A stretch of DNA of 64,000 bases from Symsagittifera roscoffensis. Lineage: Eukaryota; Xenacoelomorpha; Acoela; Convolutidae. Location: NCBI RefSeq assembly GCF_963678635.1, contig NC_087067.1, positions 19,847,639 to 19,911,638 of the forward strand, given 5' to 3'. The translations under genes were made by a program, and so were the position numbers. Shown piece by piece: positions 54,548 through 63,585 of this stretch (the stretch's first letter is position 1; each line of letters starts with the position of its first letter). A model generated the notes under the pieces. That model did no database searches and was not told the DNA's origin. It saw only the letters and a list, made by a program, of their open reading frames with translations.

Positions 54548-55036
54548 ATGGTGCCATCCATTCTCATGGCAGGGATAAAGTCGACTTGTTACAAATCCAA
54601 AAGGAGTGACCGCACTCTGACTGGAGCAACCTTAGAAATGGAAATACTTAGCCAATGTGGAGAAAGCACGATGAAAGACTTTAAACCATCTCCCATGAAC
54701 CACGGAAAGGGAAACGTCGCAGGACAACTAGTACCAGTGGAGTATAACCGACTGACAGTGTCGGAGACTGTGTCAATAGATGAACCCGCCGATGGATACA
54801 TGGAGAAGTTAGAATTTCGAAACTCGGCTAGAGGGTATGTGATGGCTCTGGAAGACGAAATGGCCATGGAAGGTTATCTGGAGACAATGTTGCGTGGCAC
54901 CATCCTCAAGCAGAAGGCATATGGAACTTTAGCGTCATCCGAGACGCAGGCGGAAACGATCGAGCAGTTAGTGAGCCTTCCATGGAAAGCAGTGGTGTTG
55001 AAGTACTTCGAAGAGGAAATGAGGACTACGCCGTGA
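54548..55036 (+). CDS. cargo protein 5, unknown (fossil)
   Basis: 162 codons: QLVPVEYNRLTVSETVSIDE, RNSARGYVMALEDEMAMEGY, EQLVSLPWKAVVLKYFEEEM. The last stretch resembles LGRPWENLLLEYFEDSMRAL in the second element (60464-60733, minus). No known family. Confidence 0.5.
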   Translation: MVPSILMAGIKSTCYKSKRSDRTLTGATLEMEILSQCGESTMKDFKPSPMNHGKGNVAGQLVPVEYNRLTVSETVSIDEPADGYMEKLEFRNSARGYVMALEDEMAMEGYLETMLRGTILKQKAYGTLASSETQAETIEQLVSLPWKAVVLKYFEEEMRTTP

Positions 55037-55048
55037 ATACACGCTGTC

Positions 55049-56117
55049 ATGGCAGTACCTTACGTGAGAACCGAATTACAATTGAGGTTCGCCTGGTGCA
55101 TGATGGGATTAACTCGCGGGGAATATGACTCAGAAGAAAGGAAAAGGTCAAAAGAAGAAAAAGTATTCCTGATGACGAACCTGAGGGATCTGATAATCCA
55201 GGAAGGAATGGCAGTAGCGTGCGCGAAGCGGAGAGATGCTCTCTGTTTCATTCAATTCCTGATAGAGGAGATTTCAGTACCAGCATTGAGCACCTGTGTC
55301 AAGATGTTGAGGGAGGGCGATTAACGAGCAAAAGCCTTACTATTGCTAGCACTACTGGAGATGCATCAAAGCAAGCCTATGAGGGTGACTATGAAAGAAC
55401 CTGAGGAGTTAGAGCCCATGAGAAAGATAGACGAAATCAGGAGATTTTCAAACAAGGAGCTGAGACTCACTGAAGAATCTATGGGGGCACTACCGAAATC
55501 CAGTGAGTACTGTGGGCCGATCAAGAAGAAGTCGTACAGCTACGTGTCCGGAATCATTGGGATAGAGTACAACCCTTTCCTGAGTGAAGACATACGCGAT
55601 TGCTTCTTCGATTACGCGCATGCAGTGTTGCTAAGATTCTGGACGTCGAGGATTGTAACGATTAAGAGCGCTAATAATCCACAGACCAAATTGGGACTGG
55701 TCTTGGAAGAAGAAGTGACTGCACCTTCCGTGCACAAAATCCGACAAAAGAGTGGAGTTTGGGTTGGGATTCTCAGATGAACTACTGAGAACGAGCTTGA
55801 TGGTAGTGTGGGAACTGATGATACCATCATGGTGTCCTAGTCCCAATGCTGAATCGATATTAGGGGCGACACAAGATGTGCAGAGGGAGCTGAACACAGA
55901 CTGTAATCTGCGTGACCTTAACATCATATATAATGTGATGATAACAGCCTCTAGGAGCAACGGGGAAGACAAAGTGGAGTTGCCTGGCTGGGTACCAGTG
56001 GACTGGGTCAAACCTAGTAGCTGTTTGGCGGAAGTCTGTGGACTGGAAGGTCACGTTTGTGGAGGTCTGGATTGTGTGAAAACCCTAGAGAGACAACACA
56101 AGCAATTGACGATATAG
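55049..56117 (+). CDS. cargo frames 6, unknown (fossil)
   Basis: Short consecutive frames 55049-55324, 55343-55780 and 55752-56117: YVRTELQLRFAWCMMGLTRG, YSYVSGIIGIEYNPFLSEDI, CFFDYAHAVLLRFWTSRIVT, ELPGWVPVDWVKPSSCLAEV. They look like pieces of one or more proteins; no family recognised. Confidence 0.4.
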
Positions 56118-56129
56118 TTTGGGAATGTC

Positions 56130-57575
56130 GTGATGAAAGCAAAGACGGAAAAGGAACTGATCGCAGATTGCCATGGAGGAACCGAGATGAATCTAGTAAC
56201 TGCACTAGGATTCTACAGCATGTTTGGTTCTTTAGAGTCACTATTGAAACTAGAACAGAAACATGAGATGGTCACAGCCATCAGTGTAGAAGTGATCCCA
56301 GGAGTTCTGCAAACTGAGCAAAAGTACATAGGAAAATGGAGGGAAGCGATCGAGACGGAAATGAACATCAGACATAGTGAGTCTTATTGTAGACCATCAG
56401 GAGCACGATATTTGGTGGGATCGACATTGGCTCCAATGTGCAAGAGTAGATACCTGGTGCATTTCGTAGCTGTGGATGTAAAGAGTACGAGAACGATCGT
56501 GGATCAAGCCTTCTCAGTGCCAAAGTGTGTGAGACTAACGAGAATGTCCAAAAAATCTTACGAGTTGCTATGTAAGATGTTCTCAGTAGTTCCAGAGAGA
56601 ACAAAGGACGAGTTGGAATCGATACTGGGAAGGAAGTTCATGGGATACGTGAGTGGGAACTTCAGTAACTTTGAAAGACAGAAACAGAGAGGATCAACCG
56701 TTACGGATTACAATACAGTAGATGAGAATGATGAAGTCCACCGAGTGATGATGGAAGTGGAACCATTACTGGAAGCTTCGGGAAAACGTAATTGGAGGAG
56801 CATCATGTTGACGCATGACGAGTTTCCCTGCCACTGCTTGCTGCAGACCTGGTGGTATCCCGAGCGTAGTAATCTGGTGTTGATCTGGGACTCTGGAGAG
56901 CTGCTCTCCATGGGTTTACCAGACTCATCACGGCCCATAACATTAGTGATAGTGGGAGTTATGATGGCGATACGATGGCTGGAAGCTTATGTGAGAGAAA
57001 ACAATAGACAGGAGGCACCGACGAGAGAACAGTTGCAGAAATTGGATTGTCTAAAAGAATTAGATCTTTTTGAGACAACGTGCAAGATTCTAAACATTCC
57101 GATGGAAGTGAAAAAGATATGGGCAAGAAGACGATTGATGCCATGGTCCAGAGCTAACATGACTGCATGGTTGTACGAATATGCCAAAAAGCATATGTCG
57201 AGGCACGGCAGGGTGTACAGTGGATATCAGCTGGACATTGGAGCAGGAGCTTTCAAGCGAGCTTTCGTGACTCATCGGAATGCAGTGACCACCGCTGCAA
57301 AGAGAATTTCCAGGACGAGTGAACGTAGAGGAAAGGAGAAGGAAGAGATGTTGAAGGAAGATTTGGAAAGAAACGTGACATTGTGTCTCCACAACAGTTT
57401 CTGCCGAAACAGAGAATCTAACGTGGATCCCCTACCTTGTTGCAAACAGAGGGTAGAAGAGCAGAAGTGTTGGAGGACTGCTTCCAACAGCGTCAGAATA
57501 GCTAGCGATGTGTTGCAAGACACAGAAACTGAAAGTGCGGAGTCAGTGTCACAGGAGGAAGAGATGGAACATTGA
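56130..57575 (+). CDS. cargo protein 7, large unknown protein (fossil)
   Basis: 481 codons: LVTALGFYSMFGSLESLLKL, RPSGARYLVGSTLAPMCKSR, EFPCHCLLQTWWYPERSNLV, ITLVIVGVMMAIRWLEAYVR, then a basic region (NAVTTAAKRISRTSERRGKE) and an acidic tail (ETESAESVSQEEEMEH). The ITLVIVGVMMAIRWLEAY stretch is moderately hydrophobic but short for a membrane span. No envelope features. It is the last long frame before the 3' LTR. Confidence 0.55.
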   Translation: MMKAKTEKELIADCHGGTEMNLVTALGFYSMFGSLESLLKLEQKHEMVTAISVEVIPGVLQTEQKYIGKWREAIETEMNIRHSESYCRPSGARYLVGSTLAPMCKSRYLVHFVAVDVKSTRTIVDQAFSVPKCVRLTRMSKKSYELLCKMFSVVPERTKDELESILGRKFMGYVSGNFSNFERQKQRGSTVTDYNTVDENDEVHRVMMEVEPLLEASGKRNWRSIMLTHDEFPCHCLLQTWWYPERSNLVLIWDSGELLSMGLPDSSRPITLVIVGVMMAIRWLEAYVRENNRQEAPTREQLQKLDCLKELDLFETTCKILNIPMEVKKIWARRRLMPWSRANMTAWLYEYAKKHMSRHGRVYSGYQLDIGAGAFKRAFVTHRNAVTTAAKRISRTSERRGKEKEEMLKEDLERNVTLCLHNSFCRNRESNVDPLPCCKQRVEEQKCWRTASNSVRIASDVLQDTETESAESVSQEEEMEH

Positions 57576-58411
57576 CAAACGGTCGAAAGAACAAGAAAAG
57601 AAAATTAGAAGAAAATTAGAAGAATTTAGAAGTTTTAGAACTTCTAAACGACGAGAAAAGAAGAAAACAAAGGAGTGACGAAGAAGAAGAAATAAAAACT
57701 CAGAATTGTTTTATGTGTGTGAAAAAACTCAAGTGAGAAACTAAGCAACCAAGTTGTAATTGAATTCTGAAACATTTAGTTGAGCTTTGAACATTAAAGA
57801 ATTTGTTGAATTTATAAATTTGCATTTTGATTTTAGTTAGTGGCTTTAGAGACTATTATTTACTATTTATTTAGAAAGGCTTGAGTAAAGAGTATATTTA
57901 ATTATTCTAGCCTGCATGACTGTTTTTAATCAACTAGGAGAACTAATCACTTTGTGGTGATATGAAAGGCTTGGGTAATCTCTCGAAAGGATTGTTTCAT
58001 TGTTCTTTCTAACCACACAGTTTCTTAGTTTTAATATTCAGGACAATAACAAGCAAGATTTCCGAAGGGAAGAAGCATAGTAGGATAATTTTAGCTTATT
58101 GGTTGGCAGGACTGTCCTGCAAACCGACATCTTTTAAAAATCTAGGAGAGAAATTTTTAATCAGGGCATTGACATTGGAAGTCAGAAAAGAAGTTTTTAT
58201 CTTAGGTCATATCCTCAATGTGCAGATTAATGAAAGAATTTGAAGGTTATATTGATGTAGTATGATGCCATTTATATTCTGCAGTGAGTCGATATGACGC
58301 GGATAAAAGTAATTTCGTGCATTTTGTAAATTCTGTTCGATGACACTGTGCCAATTTTACGAAAATTAAGAGATTCAATGAGGACATTGACCGGACTGTC
58401 CGGGGAGTATG
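57576..58411 (+). other. 3' untranslated region of the giant element
   Basis: AT-rich, purine-biased near its start (57580-57700, GAAGAAAATTAGAAG-type runs). A perfect 10-bp-arm hairpin (TTTAGAAGTT / AACTTCTAAA) is at 57625-57648. Just before the 3' LTR is CCGGGGAGTA, a weak polypurine-tract candidate. No protein. Confidence 0.5.
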
Positions 58412-59305
58412 TGACATTCGACCAGAATGAAAAAAAAAATGCAAACGCAGCAATTTCGAGTTTTTAGCAGCGAACCTTCCGAATTGGCGATTGTGAAGGA
58501 ATAAGAGCGTTATTCGAACGATTGGACAAATCAGGAAGGCTAAATTTTAAAAATTCGAATTGATGACGTAAAAATTCTAAGAAACGTCAAAAACGGCCAT
58601 TTTAGAGACAAAACTGAAATAAAACACAACAACATTAGTTGCGATAGCGATAACGACGAAAATTGTGACTGGAAAACGACAACAGATTGCAGAAGTAGCA
58701 GATACCGTTCCGAGTTGCAACTATTGTGTCGCTACAATAGTTGCAAAGCCGTTGCGAACAACGGTGAAGGGTGGAAGACAGCCTTCCGGAAGGAAGATAA
58801 AGGTCTTATTTCCCTGGATTCAAGAATCCGGAGGGGTCTCGGGACTGAAACTCTTAGGCTTTTATACAAAGTTTTAGCTTCCTTATTATATCCTGAATTG
58901 AATTTAATTAACATCTGAATTCATTTTGCTAGGATGAGAAGCTAGGAGTTGGGGGAAAGGGTTGATCCATCTTCGATGGAGATGATGATTTTTATCTACT
59001 GAACGAAAACAATAATAATTCAAAAAATAGTAGTAGCCCTGATTTTAGGAGTGACCTCGTGGTCTGGGGATACTGAGACCCAGCCATGAGCTCACTATAT
59101 CTGCATGTAGTCTAGTTAATTTGAGTGTTTTGACCAAAGCCAAAAGCAGTAACGTTTTTGTCGACCCGATGTTAGAAAGACCACCGAAAGTACTGGCTTG
59201 GTAGAGACGGTGAAAAGCATGTAGAGCTCTGTTTAGAAGTTGGCCAGTCGTCTTAGAACCTAGCTTTATTTTCCGTCGATATGTATCTTCCGGCCGAATG
59301 TTACA
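58412..59305 (+). repeat. 3' LTR of the giant element
   Basis: 894 bp, ~95-96 % identical to 27904-28815, starting TGACATTCG and ending GAATGTTACA, followed by CACTG. Confidence 0.9.
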
Positions 59306-59822
59306 CACTGATTCCCTGGAGTGTCAGTAGAACCCTTGCTTGGGAATTCACATGCGTAAGCAGGTTAGCGAACTCCATTGTTCAGTCAGGGACCCTGCCT
59401 GGTTCAACCCCGGCCTCACAAGCGGAAACCAGGAAACGCCGATTCTACTCTGACCTGCACACATTTGTTCATTTTGAACCAATTGCCATCGAAACATCAG
59501 GTGCTATAGGTAGGACTTCCTTGACATTCCTCCAAAATCTTGCCAGTCGCGTAGAAACGGTCATAAAGGTCTGGTAAAGGTCATTTTGGGACATAATTGT
59601 CAAAAAAGTGGCAGCTAGCAAGCCGTGCCATACTAAGGCTGCCTGACGCTTACTTTAATGCCCGCGGAAATCGAGTAATGGTGTTTTGGAGGCCCCATTG
59701 TCAATAATCAGGCAACAAGAAGGGCCGTGCCTTGCGAATTCTGTTCTTTGGTGACGTATGGACCCATGGAACTGTGGTAAAATTAATTTTGAGACATAAT
59801 TGTCGATAAAGAAGCAGCTGGT
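59306..59822 (+). mobile_element. RLE-type LINE copy 2, right part
   Basis: It resumes the LINE at CACTGATTCCCTGGAGTGTC, matching 20840 onward in copy 1, with the LAW(D/E)FTC segment and the 3' tandem repeat (about 1.3 units, 59573-59822). The residue corresponding to the second acidic position of the PD...D endonuclease motif is Glu here and Asp in copy 1. It ends abruptly at CAGCTG, where the second giant element begins. Confidence 0.8.
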
Positions 59823-60067
59823 GATCTGGCCTCTTTTCGAAAGCTGAAACAACTATTCAGCCTCGCCATCCAGCCTCGCTATTCAGCAGTCGCTTTTTTA
59901 CGAATCTTGCCTCCCCGTTCTTTAGCCTTAAGAATTTTAGTGTCTTTAATACTAGTCTTATTTTTATCATCCATTTCGACACTTATTCTTTTATCATCAG
60001 TTTTTTTTGTTTAGAGTAGAGCTATCTTACATGGGTTGCCCTGCTTCAGCTTCCTTAGGCCAATCAT

Positions 60068-60415
60068 CTAATCGAGCAGCCCATTCCTCCTTTTCTCGTC
60101 CAGTCCAGTGCCGATCAGGACTGGCTCTCCAACTTTCACTACCGTACTCCACAGCTCTTCCTTGAAGTCGTCTGTTTTAACTTTGTCTTCCACCCTCTGG
60201 TTGAACTCGCTCACGAAACTTTGCGCCTCCTCATCCAACGTGCTCGAGAACATGTCTTTGTTGCCTTCAAAGATATTCTCCTCCCTTGCTTCATCGGTCA
60301 GGAGCACCGTTACCATGTTGGATTGTTCACTCGTTAGTGGCAGCTCTAGATTCTTCCGGGGAGACCTGGATTTGGTACACCTGCAGACTCTTGGCGCCCA
60401 GTTTAAATTTGTCAT
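60068..60415 (-). CDS. duplicated end of the protein 4-like frame, second element (fossil)
   Basis: 115 codons; from SRSPRKNLELPLTSEQSN on it repeats the end of the 61225-62292 frame, as part of the 1,157-bp duplication. Confidence 0.5.
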   Translation of the reverse strand: MTNLNWAPRVCRCTKSRSPRKNLELPLTSEQSNMVTVLLTDEAREENIFEGNKDMFSSTLDEEAQSFVSEFNQRVEDKVKTDDFKEELWSTVVKVGEPVLIGTGLDEKRRNGLLD

Positions 60416-60463
60416 GCGAGGTCAACGCCTCTAACGCCACTCCCGCACAAGTCAAAGTGAACA

Positions 60464-60733
60464 TCAACTGTCCTGCCGTTCTGACAAAGGATTCGCCATC
60501 AATGGCAATGCCGACGAAAGTGCTCTCATCGAATCTTCAAAGTACTCAAGCAGCAGGTTCTCCCAAGGCCGCCCCAGCTGTTTTCCCAACTCTAGCTTGT
60601 TAACTTCGGTCTTCACAGCTATCCGCCAATGCCGAGCGGTATTTCTCGTCGCATTTCTCTCGAGAGGATCGCACGTCACTTGCGTCTCAATGGCCTGGTG
60701 TTGCGTCGAAAGCCACTCCTTGCGGATGACCAC
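60464..60733 (-). CDS. protein 5-like frame, second element (fossil)
   Basis: 89 codons with LGRPWENLLLEYFEDSMRAL, matching LVSLPWKAVVLKYFEEEM of protein 5 in the first element. Confidence 0.45.
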   Translation of the reverse strand: MVIRKEWLSTQHQAIETQVTCDPLERNATRNTARHWRIAVKTEVNKLELGKQLGRPWENLLLEYFEDSMRALSSALPLMANPLSERQDS

Positions 60734-61131
60734 TTCCCACGTCTGTCCACTAGTCGAACCCCTCTTCGCGTTTGCCTTCTGGGTTTGAAGTCATCCTCCG
60801 ATCCCAGAGTCGTCGAGGCTTCCATTTCCCGCAGCCCCTCGGCCAGCCTCATGGGTGCTGAGCTGCTCTTGTAGGCCGCTGTTTTCCCTCGCGCTATAAT
60901 CATGGGAGCTGTCTCTTTTAGATTCTTCTCTGAAACCGCATCCGCCGAAAGACTCGCCTCTTCTGTCTCCCGTTTCCTTTTCCTAGACCCTATTCCTTTA
61001 CTCGGGGGCGTTGCCACCACCACCTGACTCGAATTCTTTGTCCAAGTCGCTTTTTTACGAATCTTGCCTCCCCGTTCTCTAGCCTTAAGAATTTTAGTGT
61101 CTTTAATACTAGTCTTATTTTTATCATCCAT
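60676..61131 (-). CDS. basic protein with nuclear-localisation-like signals, second element (fossil)
   Basis: 151 codons from MDDKNKTSIKDTKILKARER: very basic (GSRKRKRE, FRRNTRPLRRK). It begins shortly after the end of the protein 4-like frame and is disordered-looking. No counterpart is obvious in the first element. Confidence 0.45.
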   Translation of the reverse strand: MDDKNKTSIKDTKILKARERGGKIRKKATWTKNSSQVVVATPPSKGIGSRKRKRETEEASLSADAVSEKNLKETAPMIIARGKTAAYKSSSAPMRLAEGLREMEASTTLGSEDDFKPRRQTRRGVRLVDRRGKWSSARSGFRRNTRPLRRK

Positions 61132-61224
61132 TTCGACACTTTTTCTTTTATCATCAGTTTTTTTTGTTTAGAGTAGAGCTATCTTACATGGGTTGCCCTG
61201 CTTCAGCTTCCTTAGGCCAATCAT

Positions 61225-62292
61225 CTAATCGAGCAGCCCATTCCTCCTTTTCTCGTCCAGTCCAGTGCCGATCAGGACTGGCTCTCCCACTTTCACTACC
61301 GTACTCCACAGCTCTTCCTTGAAGTCGTATGTTTTAACTTTGTCTTCCACCCTCTGGTTAAACTCGCTCACGAAACTTTGCGCCTCCTCATCCAACGTGC
61401 TCAAGAACATGTCTTTGTTGCCTTCAAAGGTATTCTCCTCCCTTGCTTCATCGGTCAGGAGCACCATTACCATGTTGGATTGTTCACTCGTTAGTGGCAG
61501 CTCAAGATTCTTCCGGGGAGACCCCAAAGGCGGGGTGGCCGTGTTTGCCCAGTCGTCCCCACTCAGTTCTTGTAGTAGCTCACGTGTGGTGCCGGGGCTA
61601 AACTCTCTGTCCGTTGCCCCTCCCTCGGGCGTATTCCCCACCTCCATTTCTTCTCCAGCTTCGCTGAGGGTTTCGTCCACGCTCTTCCCCTCTCCTGACT
61701 CTGGCTGATCCCTATCTAGCGCGTCTGTGAATCTGTTCTCCACTGGAAGGTTCCTTCTGTCTCTTTGGGTTCCCACAGACAGGGGTGAAGGTGTCGTCAG
61801 ATCTGCTGTCTTATACTCAGTGAGGGGCACGTATAGAACTACTGCCGCGTCCAAATTCCGTCCCTCCTGTTGCAGCTCTACTTCTTGTAATCCATAAGGT
61901 GCCCGATATTTTATCGTGCCAAATTTCTTTTCGTCCTTCAGGGCTAGGTGACCTTCCTCTACGATCATCCTCCCGTCATCATAGATGGGCAGCTTGCTTT
62001 CGAGTCCTGCCTTCTCAAGAGTTTTCAGCACTTCCCGAACCTCTTGCTTTGGAGACATCGAACCCCGCATCTTCTTTGCTTGCGTGGTCCTAGAATTTAT
62101 CTTGGTTTCACAGTTATGGAAGTACACCGCTGCCAAATACCCGATGAACAAGAGGTCCCAGCTTTCCGTGAATTTCTTTTGCTGCTGGTCCACTGTCGCT
62201 CTCGCGTGTAGGGAATGGACTACTATGGGGCTATTCATCCCCAGCGTCATCTGCCTCACCGTCGGAAACTCAGGAATCGCGGCGGGCAACAC
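61225..62292 (-). CDS. end of protein 3 plus protein 4-like region, second element (fossil)
   Basis: 355 codons. AAIPEFPTVRQMTLGMNSPI matches EEIPEFPLIRRILLGAVSVV of protein 3; KYRAPYGLQEVELQQEGRNL matches FLAPFGCEEIKVVHGEEKDG; FKEELWSTVVKVGEPVLIGT matches FMEEVWTVVQSYGTHSILKT of protein 4. Here the protein 3 end and protein 4 are in one frame, which suggests they may be made as one product. Confidence 0.6.
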   Translation of the reverse strand: MLPAAIPEFPTVRQMTLGMNSPIVVHSLHARATVDQQQKKFTESWDLLFIGYLAAVYFHNCETKINSRTTQAKKMRGSMSPKQEVREVLKTLEKAGLESKLPIYDDGRMIVEEGHLALKDEKKFGTIKYRAPYGLQEVELQQEGRNLDAAVVLYVPLTEYKTADLTTPSPLSVGTQRDRRNLPVENRFTDALDRDQPESGEGKSVDETLSEAGEEMEVGNTPEGGATDREFSPGTTRELLQELSGDDWANTATPPLGSPRKNLELPLTSEQSNMVMVLLTDEAREENTFEGNKDMFLSTLDEEAQSFVSEFNQRVEDKVKTYDFKEELWSTVVKVGEPVLIGTGLDEKRRNGLLD

Positions 62293-62331
62293 GTCCAGCT
62301 CAAGTTTTGTCTCCAGCTCCCTTTTGGTAAA

Positions 62332-62682
62332 CTAGAAACACTTCGACCAGGCTGGGATCCTCAAGACTTCCCTCGTGTCTTTTGCTATTGGGTCCAAGTT
62401 CCAGAACTTTGGGTAGACGTCGATGGGACCTTCTTGCTTTCCCCCCAACCTGCATTGCAGTTGACCCCTGAAGTTAAGCACTATTAGCTCTGGGTCCTTT
62501 ATCTTCCCGAAGAGCACTGTATCACTCATTCCCGCTCTCAAGTCTTCTTGTCGGCACCAGTTCAGTGCCGTCCCATCCAGAACGCTGATCAGTCTAACGT
62601 GCACCACCGAATGTCGGTACGCTGCCGCAAGCGGATCCGGGAAGGCGTACGTCACGGCTGGCCCATAAATACAGGTCTCCAC
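62332..62682 (-). CDS. protein 3 middle part, second element (fossil)
   Basis: 116 codons: YGPAVTYAFPDPLAAAYRHS and GTALNWCRQEDLRAGMSDTV match YGPAVTFAFPDVKVEAYRRS and SALNWCEQHTLRELMSEDLL of the first element. Confidence 0.65.
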   Translation of the reverse strand: METCIYGPAVTYAFPDPLAAAYRHSVVHVRLISVLDGTALNWCRQEDLRAGMSDTVLFGKIKDPELIVLNFRGQLQCRLGGKQEGPIDVYPKFWNLDPIAKDTREVLRIPAWSKCF

Positions 62683-63352
62683 CTCTCCCAGCCCCTGATC
62701 ATCCCTCCGGGATTAGATCTCACGGCCAAGCACAAGTCTGTCAGGAGAGGTATTCCTCCATTCGCCTCCCTCACTTCTTCTCTCGTCTTTGCCCTTCTCT
62801 CTTCGCCTGTCAAATGCCTGTTCTGTATCAGGGGATATTCCACTAGCAGCGTTTTCATTCCAGCAGCACACTTGTAGGAATACGTATCTGGACTCGGTTG
62901 GGCCTTCCTCGCCGACAGGGGTTCCCCATACTTCATCAGTTGATGAAATGTAGTCAGCTCCCCATGTGTCAGGAGTACTAGAGTCAAGTGTTCGTCAATT
63001 CGCAGCGTCTTCACACCTCTACTAAACATATATGCTGCGCCCATATTGAACAAGTACCTGGGTATACCAAGTACAAGGTCATTAGGAGATTTATTGGCAT
63101 GCCCAAGAGTTCCTGTACGAGCACCTCGAAGATCGCGTTCCCCGCGTCGAACACCTTGTCCATGTATTCCTTTTCCCAACAAGGACCCAAGAATCTCAAG
63201 ATCTCGTGTGACCTCCGGGTCCTCAGTTCGCCCTTCGCATGCTCTCTCCAGAAGCCTCCAATTGTCACTTCGTTTGCAGCCGTGACGAATCTCCCCACTG
63301 TCATCTCTCTCTCTCTTCTGCCACTTCCAGTTGTTCCTCCAAAAACTCCCAT
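62652..63352 (-). CDS. protein 3 N-terminal and middle part, second element (fossil)
   Basis: Frames 63011-63352 and 62652-63182. GVKTLRIDEHLTLVLLTHGE matches the GIQNLRLDGLLTLIAITHGN segment; NGGIPLLTDLCLAVRSNPGG matches GGMPLLTDLSLVMRTDPLAL. Confidence 0.6.
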
Positions 63353-63585
63353 AATTGCTTCACCAGCGGTGGAGCACTCTCTCTCGTCTTGTCCGTCACA
63401 TTATCAAGTCTCGGGGGTCAGGAATGGCCATCTTTCTCTCTCTTGTGTTAGACGGTATGCCATCGATTCCACTTGCTTTTCAGCTGCCGCCACATTCTTT
63501 CTCTCGTTCTCTGGCCCCTTCGTCTTGCTAGTGGAACTCGTGATTGTCGGCTCCATACTTCACAGGCTGGCTGTCAGATAAGTTA

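Larger units (their letters stand above)
27904..59305 (+). mobile_element. giant (31.4-kb) Ty3/gypsy-type LTR element with cargo genes, broken
   Basis: It begins TGACATTCG, ends GAATGTTACA, and is flanked by a CACTG duplication (27899-27903, 59306-59310). The host LINE reads on across the insertion. LTRs of 912 and 894 bp are ~95-96 % identical by eye, implying moderate age (millions of years if neutral rates are of the usual order; not calibrated). The order is LTR, 3-kb leader, gag, protease, reverse transcriptase, RNase H, integrase, then ~17 kb of further same-strand frames, LTR. Typical Ty3 elements are 5-12 kb. It is broken: roughly ten to twenty interruptions over all parts. No envelope-like protein with signal peptide or membrane span is seen. 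Confidence 0.9.
59888..61523 (-). repeat. 479-bp direct repeat, 1,157 bp apart, in the second element
   Basis: 59888-60366 and 61045-61523 are ~97-98 % identical, with limits at AGTCGCTTTTTTACG and CCGGGGAGACC. This is a 1,157-bp unit present about 1.4 times. Both giant elements therefore have tandem duplications within their cargo. Confidence 0.9.

Noticed and set aside
56130-57575. Envelope protein at the end of the giant element
   Set aside because: No signal peptide, no clear membrane span, no furin-like site or disulfide pattern; a basic region and acidic tail argue for an internal protein.
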